Shown here: positions 32,478 to 40,253 of the stretch, piece after piece
How the letters are laid out: every line of letters starts with the position of its first letter
How positions within the stretch are numbered: the first letter of the stretch is position 1
Origin: Tumebacillus algifaecis
GTDB taxonomy: Bacteria; Bacillota; Bacilli; Tumebacillales; Tumebacillaceae
Assembly (NCBI RefSeq): GCF_002243515.1
Contig: NZ_CP022657.1
Location: forward strand, 1,022,001-1,086,000
Direction: 5' to 3'
Length of the DNA stretch: 64,000 bases
Made by a program: the position numbers and the translations under genes
The notes under the pieces: generated by a model
Databases searched by the model: none
Told to the model about the DNA's origin: nothing
The model's input: only the letters and a program-made list of their open reading frames with translations

Positions 32478-33844
32478 ATGACCAAAAAGCAAAAACAATT
32501 GACCCTGTTCGCACTGACTTGGCCAATTTTTATCGAATTGGGCTTGCGAATGTTGATGGGGAATGCGGACACGCTGATGCTCAGCCGTTATTCGGATGAT
32601 TCGGTGGCCGCGGTCGGCGTGGCGAACCAGTTGGTCGCAGTCTTGCTGGTGATGTTCGGCTTTGTCGCGATGGGGACAGGAATTGTCGTTTCGCAATATC
32701 TGGGCGCTGGTGAAAAACGAAAAGCGTCGGAAGTTGCAGTTGTCGCGCTGGGCGCGAACTTGTTGTTCGGGCTGCTGTTAAGTTTGCTGATGATTGTGTT
32801 TGGACGGACGTTCTTGAAATGGATGGGGCTGCCCGATGAGCTGATGAGCGACGCTTTGACCTTTTTGCGGATCGTCGGCGGCGCCTCGGTGCTACAGGCT
32901 GTGATGATGGCGATCTCGGCAACTGTGCGCAGTCACGGGTTTGCCAAAGATGCGATGTTTGTGACGTTTGGCATGAATATCCTGAATGTGATCGGGAATT
33001 ATTTGTTACTATTCGGTCCGTTTGGACTTCCTGTGCTCGGGGTGCTCGGCGTGTCGATGTCTACTGCATTCGCACAGGTGGTGGGCGTTGTGGTGATGTT
33101 TATCATTCTGTTCAAGCGGATGGAGGGAGCTTTGCCGTTCCATCTGTTGTTGAAGTTTCCGCGCTATGCGCTGAAAAACATTTTGAAGATCGGCATTCCG
33201 TCGGCGGGGGAGCATCTGTCCTATATGTCTTCGCAAGTGATGATCACGTTTATCATCACGATGATCGGCGTCGGAGCGTTGACGACGAAGGTATACACCA
33301 GCAATCTAATGATGTTTATCTACCTGTTTTCGATGGCGATCGCGCAGGGGACGCAGATCTTGATCGGTCGTTTGGTAGGGGCCCAAGAACAAGAGACCGC
33401 CTATCGAACGTGTCTGAAGAGTTTGAGGATCGGCTTGCTCGTATCGCTTGGCATGGCAGGCGTGATGTCGTTATTTCGTGAGCAAATGCTCGGGCTGTTT
33501 ACAGATGACCCAGAGATTCTCGCGCTTGGGGGACGTTGATTCTGATGACGATTTTGCTGGAGCCGGGGCGGGTCTTTAATTTGGTCGTCATTTCGTCACT
33601 GCGGGCAGCGGGGGACGCAAAGTTTCCGGTGTATCTCGGCATTTTGTCGATGTGGGGTGTGGCGGTGCCGCTCGCGTATCTGCTCGGCATCTACTATGGC
33701 TACGGATTGGTCGGGATCTGGGTGGCCATGATCGTCGATGAATGGTTACGCGGCTTGTTGATGCTGTGGCGCTGGCGGTCGAGGAAGTGGCAGCGTATGG
33801 GCCTGATCGAACGAACAACCGCTCAAGACGGGGTGGCCGGATGA
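32478..33844 (+). pseudogene. MATE-family exporter split by a -1 frameshift
   Basis: Two adjacent frames together make a full MATE multidrug/Na+ antiporter. The first (from ATG 32478) covers helices 1 to about 10 (FALTWPIFIELGLRMLMGNAD; LTKVYTSNLMMFIYL) and breaks after DPEILALGG. The second resumes with LILMTILLEPGRVFNLV and SSLRAAGDAKFPVYLGIL, ending at 33844. Both parts follow the MATE sequence with no gap, so one base is missing. A run of five G at 33528-33532 would restore the frame if it had six. The last four bases (ATGA) overlap the next gene's start. If the frameshift is a read error, the gene is intact. Confidence 0.85.
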
Positions 33845-34896
33845 AGGAAACGGAGCGTCTGGCCGCAGCACTTCTGGAGTATGGGTCGGTCGAGCGGACA
33901 GAAGAGGTTGCAAATGCAATCGATTATGTTAACGGCGTGTGGTACATTCCGCTGGCACAGGGGGGCCGACTACGCCTCGAAGCGGCGAGTTTGCCGCATG
34001 CGGTAGGCGAATTGTTGGCGCTGTATGCCAAAGCTGTATCGGGTGGAGAGGATGGGCAACGTCTGGTGCAGGCATGGCTTGGCGGTGAGCGCGACGTGGA
34101 AGGCGAAACGCTGATCGGCTCGCTTCAAGAGCTTGGCTGGCGGCAGGAGCTTGGTGTCGTGGTGTTGCTAGAGCTGGAAAGGGCCACCGAGCCGGGCACA
34201 GGTGCAGAAGCGGTCGCGCTGTTGCGAGAGTTGATCGAGCCGGAGCAGGCTGTCCTCGCGGTGCAAGGGACGCAGCGTGTCTGGCTGTTGGTGCCGGTGA
34301 GTCAGCCAGCTGCAAAGGAACAGCGATTTGCTAAACGAACAGCGGTGCTGAATGAGCTGGCGACACAGGATGTGCGCAGGCACAGCTACTCCGAGCAAGA
34401 GTTGGAAGAGACCGTTTCGGCTTGGATCGCAACGCTTGGCGCGGAGTTGTTTTTGCTGGGCCGTGGCGGTTTGTCGAGCGTGCGAAGTCTGGAAGAGCTG
34501 GCGTTGGCGAAACGGGAAGCGGAGTTTGCTTTGGAGGCGGGAAAACGGTTTCGAAGCAAGGATGTGCTCCATGCCTATCATCGGCTAGGAATGGCCCGCT
34601 TGCTGTATGGGACGCCGCAGACGGTGTGTCAGGAGTTCGTGCGGGAGATTCTGCCTGCTGGCGTGTTGGAGGCGCTGACCCCGGAGTTGCGGGAGACGGT
34701 GGTGACATTTGTGGAGCATGGACAGCAGGTTGCTGATACGGCTCGAGCGCTGTTTGTCCACCGCAATACGCTGTTGTATCGCTTGGAGCGGATTCATGAA
34801 CTGACCGGTTACGACCCGCGCCAACCGCAAGAAGGTTGGACGTTGTGGTTGGCGCTGCTGTTGCTTCGGGCAGATTGCACAAACGGGCGCGGATAG
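33841..34896 (+). CDS. PucR/CdaR-type transcriptional regulator
   Basis: The 351-residue protein ends with a PucR-type helix-turn-helix: FVEHGQQVADTARALFVHRNTLLYRLERIHELTGYDPR (HRNTLLYRLERI is the recognition region), in the last 60 residues. The N-terminal 200 residues are a variable, Glu/Leu-rich region (KETERLAAALLEYGSVERTEE), and no GAF or V4R motif is recognised. It starts ATGA-overlapped with the MATE gene, so translation is coupled and it may control that exporter. An msmX-like ATPase follows after 88 bases, so regulation of sugar uptake is another option. Confidence 0.8.
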   Translation: MKETERLAAALLEYGSVERTEEVANAIDYVNGVWYIPLAQGGRLRLEAASLPHAVGELLALYAKAVSGGEDGQRLVQAWLGGERDVEGETLIGSLQELGWRQELGVVVLLELERATEPGTGAEAVALLRELIEPEQAVLAVQGTQRVWLLVPVSQPAAKEQRFAKRTAVLNELATQDVRRHSYSEQELEETVSAWIATLGAELFLLGRGGLSSVRSLEELALAKREAEFALEAGKRFRSKDVLHAYHRLGMARLLYGTPQTVCQEFVREILPAGVLEALTPELRETVVTFVEHGQQVADTARALFVHRNTLLYRLERIHELTGYDPRQPQEGWTLWLALLLLRADCTNGRG

Positions 34897-34984
34897 TTTT
34901 GTACAATCTGTCCAATCGTCTGTACGACCTCGACGCGATATACTGAAGCTATCAATCAGAATCGTGAACTGGAGGTTACATAAA

Positions 34985-36094
34985 ATGGCTCGTGTGCAAC
35001 TCAAGCATGTATACAAACGCTACTCTTCCGATGTCGCGGCGGTCAAAGATTTCGATCTCGATATTCAAGATAAGGAGTTTCTCGTCCTCGTCGGTCCTTC
35101 TGGCTGTGGGAAGACGACGACGTTGCGGATGATCGCAGGTCTGGAAGACATCTCCGATGGTGAACTGTGGATCGGTGACCGTCTTGTCAACGACGTGCAT
35201 CCGAAAGATCGCGACATCGCGATGGTTTTCCAAAACTACGCTTTGTATTCGCACATGTCGATCTATGAAAACATGGCATTTGGCCTGAAAATGCGCAAAG
35301 TGCCGAAAGCGGAGATCGATGCCCGCGTGCGCGAGGCGGCGAGCATCCTCGACATCGAGCATCTGCTCAACCGCAAACCGAAAGCGCTCTCCGGCGGTCA
35401 GCGTCAGCGTGTCGCCCTCGGTCGTGCGATCGTTCGTGAGCCCCAAGTCTTCCTGATGGACGAACCTCTCTCCAACCTCGATGCCAAATTGCGGGTGCAA
35501 ATGCGCGCAGAGATCGCCAAACTGCACCACCGCCTGCAAACCACCGTCATCTACGTCACGCATGACCAGACCGAAGCGATGACGATGGGAACTCGTATCG
35601 TCGTCATGAAAGACGGTATCATCCAACAGGTCGGCACTCCGCAGGAGATCTACAACCGACCGGACAACATGTTTGTCGCTTCCTTCATCGGATCACCTGC
35701 GATGAACTTTCTGCGCGGCTCGTTGCAGGAAGAAGGCGACGATATCTATTTCCGTGCTCAAAGTGTGAACATCTCGATCCCGAAACATCGCCATGCGATC
35801 CTGCGGGAAGCGGGTGTTGTCGGACAAGCGGTCGTGCTCGGCATTCGTCCCGAAAATCTGCATGACGATCAGGTCCAACAACAAGGAACTTATGGTGCAC
35901 AGGTGACCGCCGCTGTCGAAGTGGTCGAATTGCTCGGCGCTGAGTCGTACGTCTATCTGAACGTGCAAGGTCAAACGCTGATCGCCCGTGTACCGGCGCG
36001 CTCGGAGATTCGAGCGGGCAGCACCGCTACGCTTTCGATCGACACCGAAAATCTGCACATTTTCCACGCCGAAACGGAACAGACCATTTATTAA
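34985..36094 (+). CDS. msmX: Sugar-importer ATPase (MsmX/UgpC-like)
   Basis: The 369-residue ABC ATPase of the CUT1 type starts RVQLKHVYKRYSSDVAAVKD. It has Walker A GPSGCGKTTT (about 38-47), LSGGQRQRVALGRAI and Walker B VFLMDEPLSNLDAKLR, then TOBE-like regulatory domains from about residue 240. MsmX-like subunits energise several carbohydrate importers at once, and none is adjacent here. ATG 34985 follows GGAGGT. It is followed by a terminator and then glcK, a plausible functional neighbour in sugar metabolism. Confidence 0.92.
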   Translation: MARVQLKHVYKRYSSDVAAVKDFDLDIQDKEFLVLVGPSGCGKTTTLRMIAGLEDISDGELWIGDRLVNDVHPKDRDIAMVFQNYALYSHMSIYENMAFGLKMRKVPKAEIDARVREAASILDIEHLLNRKPKALSGGQRQRVALGRAIVREPQVFLMDEPLSNLDAKLRVQMRAEIAKLHHRLQTTVIYVTHDQTEAMTMGTRIVVMKDGIIQQVGTPQEIYNRPDNMFVASFIGSPAMNFLRGSLQEEGDDIYFRAQSVNISIPKHRHAILREAGVVGQAVVLGIRPENLHDDQVQQQGTYGAQVTAAVEVVELLGAESYVYLNVQGQTLIARVPARSEIRAGSTATLSIDTENLHIFHAETEQTIY

Positions 36095-36144
36095 TAGGCA
36101 AATCCCGCCATCTTGATGAATAAAATGAGAAACAGCCACTGGCA

Positions 36145-36175
36145 CGCCACATGATCGATCATGTGGCGTTTTCTC
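36145..36175 (+). terminator. Terminator of the msmX-like gene
   Basis: CGCCACATGA (36145-36154) and TCATGTGGCG (36159-36168) form a perfect stem with a TCGA loop, then TTTTC. Confidence 0.8.
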
Positions 36176-36192
36176 TGGAAGGGGCAGCGGTC

Positions 36193-37137
36193 ATGCGCCA
36201 TTTCATCGGGATTGATGTCGGCGGGACGACGATCAAAGGGGCGGTGGTCACCGAGACGGGCCGCCTGCTCGCTCAAGCGGAGTGCGAAACTTGTCCGGAG
36301 CGGGGTTGGGAGCAGGTATTGAATGCGATTGCCGATCTTGCTCAGCAGGTGGTGCGACGAGCGGATCGTGGATGGAGCGACATACAGGGGCTGGGTGTTG
36401 GTGTTCCTGCATTCCTCGATCTGGAGAGCGGGGTTGTCGAGACGGCGGTCAACCTCGGGTGGAGCGATGTTCCACTTTTGTCAGAACTGCAAAAGCGCCT
36501 GGACACGATCCCGCTGCGCATCGACAACGACGCCAACGTCGCAGCGCTTGGCGAGGCACGGGTTGGAGGCGGACGCGGTGCCAAAGATGTGTTGTGTGTG
36601 ACATTGGGCACCGGGGTCGGTGGCGGCGTCATCGTCGATCACAAACTGGTGCGCGGCATAACTGGCATGGGCGGTGAGATCGGCCACATCACGCTAGAGC
36701 CAAACGGGCGCCTATGCAACTGCGGACGACTCGGGTGCTTGGAGACGATCTCCTCGGCCAGCGGCATCTTGGCCGCCGCGCAAGAGCGATTGCGCACAGG
36801 GAGCGCAACGACGCTACAACAAGAGTGTGCGCTGACGACTCGGCTCATTTTTGAACATGCGGCGAAGGGCGACAGGGTGGCGCGCGAGGTGATTCACGAG
36901 GCGATCGACCGCTTGGGATTTGCCTTGGCCAACATCGGGGCTACGCTCAATCCGAACGTGATGGTGATCGGTGGCGGTGTGTCACAAGCGGGAGACGCTT
37001 TGTTGGTACCGTTGCGCGCTGCGTTTGCTCGCTATGCACTGCCACGGGTAGCGCGCGGCACCGACATCCGTCTCGCCGAGCTTGGGACCGAGGCGGGCGT
37101 GATCGGAGCCGCTTTGCTTTTTTTGGAAGGGAACTAA
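36193..37137 (+). CDS. glcK: ROK-family glucokinase
   Basis: The 314-residue ROK kinase shows IGIDVGGTTIKGAVV (phosphate-1), GVGVPAFLDLESG, LRIDNDANVAALGEA, TLGTGVGGGVIVD, and the zinc signature with ExGH (GGEIGHITLEP) and NCGRLGCLE. It phosphorylates glucose in the cytoplasm. ATG 36193 lies eight bases after AAGGGG. Upstream is the sugar-importer ATPase, downstream an HNH protein beyond a terminator. The family call is firm; the glucose specificity is typical of this form but not proven by sequence. Confidence 0.88.
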   Translation: MRHFIGIDVGGTTIKGAVVTETGRLLAQAECETCPERGWEQVLNAIADLAQQVVRRADRGWSDIQGLGVGVPAFLDLESGVVETAVNLGWSDVPLLSELQKRLDTIPLRIDNDANVAALGEARVGGGRGAKDVLCVTLGTGVGGGVIVDHKLVRGITGMGGEIGHITLEPNGRLCNCGRLGCLETISSASGILAAAQERLRTGSATTLQQECALTTRLIFEHAAKGDRVAREVIHEAIDRLGFALANIGATLNPNVMVIGGGVSQAGDALLVPLRAAFARYALPRVARGTDIRLAELGTEAGVIGAALLFLEGN

Positions 37138-37165
37138 GGAGACCTTTGCGGGTCTCTTTTCTTTT
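37138..37165 (+). terminator. Terminator of glcK
   Basis: GGAGACC (37138-37144) and GGTCTC (37151-37156) form a short stem with TTTTCTTTTT after it, just behind the TAA. Confidence 0.65.
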
Positions 37166-37202
37166 TGGTAGTGTAGAGGGAAGAGACGGGGAGGTGATGG
37201 CG

Positions 37203-37640
37203 ATGGATGAAACGCTTTCCAAACGGGATCAGCGCGACAAACGGCAGGCTGATCACAAGCGCAATGATTTTAGCGCTTTGGTGCGAGCCCATATCCGTGA
37301 GCGCGATGGTGAGCGCTGCGTATTGTGCGGTCGGCCAGGGCGGGAAGTCCATCACATCATCCCGCGGGCACATGGCGGGCTTGGCACAGCTGACAACGGG
37401 ATCTGTCTCGATGCGGGCTGTCACCACCAAGCCCACCGCTCGAAACAGGTGGCCAAACAATTGCTGCGTTACCGGGAGCGCGTGCTGTTGCCGCTGTACG
37501 GAATACGAGCGGACGAATATGTTTGGCTCGACCCGTTGATGGACGGAACCTGTCGCTGCGGTGGACAAGTTGCAGACGGAGCCTGTGACAAAATGTGCGG
37601 GCTGAAACTGCTCAATCGAAGAGAGGAGTCGAGGGGATGA
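37203..37640 (+). CDS. HNH endonuclease domain protein
   Basis: The 145-residue protein has the HNH core CVLCGRPGREVHHIIPRAHGG, with LGTADNGICLDAGCHHQAH as the second half. The Cys pairs suggest structural zinc, and the two motifs supply the catalytic His residues. The N-terminus is basic and helical (LSKRDQRDKRQADHKRND). A Cys-rich tail (CRCGGQVADGACDKMCG) may bind a second metal. Small HNH proteins of this type occur near phage or recombination genes, but none is adjacent. ATG 37203 follows GGGGAGG at eight bases. It overlaps the next gene by ATGA. Confidence 0.82.
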   Translation: MDETLSKRDQRDKRQADHKRNDFSALVRAHIRERDGERCVLCGRPGREVHHIIPRAHGGLGTADNGICLDAGCHHQAHRSKQVAKQLLRYRERVLLPLYGIRADEYVWLDPLMDGTCRCGGQVADGACDKMCGLKLLNRREESRG

Positions 37641-37936
37641 GAAACGAGATCGGGTTTATGGAGGATAATCTGGAGGTTATCATTGGACAGCAACTGCATT
37701 TGGAAGTGCCAGATCAGGGCGTCTACGATTATGAAGCGGTGCGCGTGTTCGTTGCGAACGAAACCTCATACATCCTATGCCTGCGTCTGTCCGAAAACAG
37801 AGAAGCGTACCTGTTGAAAGCGGACGATCTGGGCGATGGTTGGTGGAATATCATCGACATCATCGATGACGGTGAGTGGGGGACGGCACGACATGCATCG
37901 GATTACACAGCTATTACAGACGTGTTGCACCGCTAA
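37637..37936 (+). CDS. Uncharacterised acidic protein coupled to the HNH gene
   Basis: The 99-residue protein (MRNEIGFMEDNLEVIIGQQL...) is acidic with a WWNIIDIIDDGEWG stretch and no signal. I do not recognise it. Its ATG overlaps the HNH stop codon (ATGA), so it is translationally coupled, and it ends just before a terminator. Confidence 0.6.
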   Translation: MRNEIGFMEDNLEVIIGQQLHLEVPDQGVYDYEAVRVFVANETSYILCLRLSENREAYLLKADDLGDGWWNIIDIIDDGEWGTARHASDYTAITDVLHR

Positions 37937-37954
37937 AACCTGCCAAGCAAGAAA

Positions 37955-37985
37955 CGGAGACCGAACGCCGGTCTCTTTTTTTGTC
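37955..37985 (+). terminator. Terminator of the HNH operon
   Basis: GGAGACCG and CGGTCTC form a stem with an AACGC loop, followed by seven T. Confidence 0.8.
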
Positions 37986-38010
37986 CTCGGCAAACAGACA
38001 GCAAATCGAG

Positions 38011-38055
38011 CGATCAAAAAAGGAGTGCGACGAGAACGCACTCCTTTTTTGATCG
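38011..38055. terminator. Perfect 19-bp inverted repeat, bidirectional terminator
   Basis: CGATCAAAAAAGGAGTGCG (38011-38029) is the exact reverse complement of the arm at 38037-38055, with a 7-base spacer. The A/T runs on both sides make it a terminator for either strand, here for the DUF2334 gene on the minus strand. Confidence 0.75.
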
Positions 38056-38085
38056 AGCTGGCTGTTACGCTCCACCGATCGGCTA

Positions 38086-39981
38086 TTATTTTGCATGGCG
38101 GAAGGAAAGCGAGAGGTCGAGCAAGCTTTGCTTCGGATCGAAGGAGACGATGTCCGCTTTTCCGTTCCCATCCAGGTCGGCAGCAAAGGCGACCCGTTTA
38201 CCGTACGCCCATGGTCCGTACAGCGTATCGTGCCGCTTCAAGCCAAGCTTGGCATCTCCTTGCCAAATCTCCCAGATGCCATTGGTCGGATCGTAGATGA
38301 CTAGATCGGCCAGGCCGTCGCCGTCCGTATCTCCGAGCACCACTTGCCCATTGCGCTTTGGTTGCGGGACGGAAAAGTTTCCAGCGATATGAAATGCACC
38401 TTCAGGGGTGACCGTGTAGAGCTCAATTTCACCGTTGGATGGTGAATAGAGGATCACTTCTGGCTGTTTGTCTCCGTTCACATCACCAGACAGCAGAATG
38501 GCGTCGTCGTGTTTGAAAACAAGGGCCGCTTCGCTCTTGGGGCGGAAGTGAGATCCGTCTTGAAACAGGGCGGTGACCATCTTGCGATTCTGCACTAGCA
38601 GATCGACCTTGCCGTCTTTGTTCAAATCGACTGGAACGATTTTCTCCAAATCGGGCTTTAGTGTTCCGTAGCTCTGACCGGGATCAAAGCTGAGCGTGTT
38701 AGACGAATAAGCTTTCAATTCGCCGCTCGTCTTGTGGTACGCGAGCAGGTCGGTGACGCCGTTCCCGTCTACGTCGGCGAGCAGCGGAATGTCATCGGGG
38801 TCCAGCCCGCTTTGCAGCCACGTGGAAAACGGCGATTGCGAGCGGTTGCGCGGCCAATTGTAATTGCCTTGTAGGACGGAGACGTGTCCGTCATGATCGA
38901 CGACCACCAGCGAGTCTTGGCCGCTGCCACCGACATCACCGAACAAAAGATGCTCGGTAGTCGTGCCGAGCGGCAGTTGAATCCGGTGGGCGGGAGAGAA
39001 AGGGAGCACATCGTGCAGCGACATCCATTCCCAGCCGCGAGTGCGCATGCCATCAACGATCTGATGCAGATAGGTGTCCGCACCTTGTTTGTATCGGTAG
39101 ACGGGCAGGCCGTCCCGAATTTCGGGTTGACCGTCTGCTCCGAGCACCGCTTCCATCGCTTCATACTCTAAAAATGAATGATAGAACACAGCGCCAAGTC
39201 CTTGAAAATGGTCGCTTTTCTTCAAAATGCGCTCCACATCCTGCGGTCCGGTCACATAGCTGAGCGGGGCGGGTACATAGACCGAGCCGAGTGTCGTTTC
39301 GCCATATGTGTTCTCACTCTGATAGTAGATCTCATCTTTGAAAGACTTTAATGAAAAATAATCGGGCTGATAGAGCACGCCGATAAATGAACGGAACACT
39401 TCTTCTTGTTGGCGCGTGTCCTGATAGTGCGGCGACTCCCAAAAGCTTGGCTTCAGTCCCGCTTTTTCAAAAGCGGACAGGCTTTTGGAAATCTTTTCGA
39501 CCGCATAGGGGACGGTCGAAGTTTCTGGCGCGTCCTGTAGATCAAACTCATATCCGACTCCGGTATCATGCCAGCCGTCACCGCGTTTGCGATCGCCATA
39601 TTGATGAGTATAGCCGTGCATGCCAAGCACGGCGCCATTTTGCTGTGCGTCTTGAAGCAGTTTGATAAAGGCATGCAAATGCTGATCCGGATGGGGATCA
39701 TCGATCCCTTTTTCGATCCACGTACCGTCCGCTTGTAGCAGTTTCGAACGTGGAATGACTGCAAGATGAATCGGAACGTTCTCCGCCTGTAAATAGTCAA
39801 ATACGGCGCGGAGGCGCCCAAGGTCGTCCAGTGTGGCGTAGCTGCCGCCGGGCGACACATCTTCTAAGCGCAACAGCGCGTGATGCTTGTCGTGGTTTGG
39901 AAAGGAATTGGTGCGCGTTTGGTCTTGAACCGGCAACGCGATCACGGCAGCCAGCAAGACGGCGAGCAGGACTTTCTTCAT
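38086..39981 (-). CDS. Secreted DUF2334 deacetylase-like protein with FG-GAP repeats
   Basis: The 631-residue protein has a signal peptide (MKKVLLAVLLAAVIALP) and then the DUF2334 domain: HALLRLEDVSPGGSY, VPIHLAVIPRSK, LGMHGYTHQYGD, ESPHYQ, FYHSFLEYEAME. About six FG-GAP/VCBS-like repeats follow (DVDGNGVTD, DLNKDGKVD, DVNGDKQPE, DTDGDGLAD, DLDGNGKAD). It is probably secreted or surface-held and may act on cell-wall or extracellular polysaccharide. It is a paralogue of the signal-less gene at 6188-7996. ATG 39981 follows AAGGGGAAT. The divergent inhA gene starts 272 bases away. Confidence 0.88.
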   Translation of the reverse strand: MKKVLLAVLLAAVIALPVQDQTRTNSFPNHDKHHALLRLEDVSPGGSYATLDDLGRLRAVFDYLQAENVPIHLAVIPRSKLLQADGTWIEKGIDDPHPDQHLHAFIKLLQDAQQNGAVLGMHGYTHQYGDRKRGDGWHDTGVGYEFDLQDAPETSTVPYAVEKISKSLSAFEKAGLKPSFWESPHYQDTRQQEEVFRSFIGVLYQPDYFSLKSFKDEIYYQSENTYGETTLGSVYVPAPLSYVTGPQDVERILKKSDHFQGLGAVFYHSFLEYEAMEAVLGADGQPEIRDGLPVYRYKQGADTYLHQIVDGMRTRGWEWMSLHDVLPFSPAHRIQLPLGTTTEHLLFGDVGGSGQDSLVVVDHDGHVSVLQGNYNWPRNRSQSPFSTWLQSGLDPDDIPLLADVDGNGVTDLLAYHKTSGELKAYSSNTLSFDPGQSYGTLKPDLEKIVPVDLNKDGKVDLLVQNRKMVTALFQDGSHFRPKSEAALVFKHDDAILLSGDVNGDKQPEVILYSPSNGEIELYTVTPEGAFHIAGNFSVPQPKRNGQVVLGDTDGDGLADLVIYDPTNGIWEIWQGDAKLGLKRHDTLYGPWAYGKRVAFAADLDGNGKADIVSFDPKQSLLDLSLSFRHAK

Positions 39982-40183
39982 CCAAGATTCCCCTTTTGTT
40001 GATTTACAAATTCTCCATTATACACTCTACGCTAGTTCCCGATATTTATCTACCTATTAAAACAGAAAAGAAAATTCCCACAAAATGTTATTCTAAACCC
40101 GTAATCACGAGGTAAAGTAGTGGCCTAATAATTGTAATGATAGTATGATTATTTAATAGGTTTTGAATAAAATCAAAATATCG

Positions 40184-40212
40184 TTGACTTAGAAGATTCA
40201 GTCTATTATACT
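40184..40212 (+). promoter_or_regulatory. Sigma-A promoter of inhA
   Basis: TTGACT (40184-40189), 17 bases, TATACT (40207-40212). The rest of the gap 39982-40253 shows no further gene. Confidence 0.8.
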
Positions 40213-40253
40213 CAGATCGTAGGAAATGAGATACAAAAAGGGGGAGCACTTGA

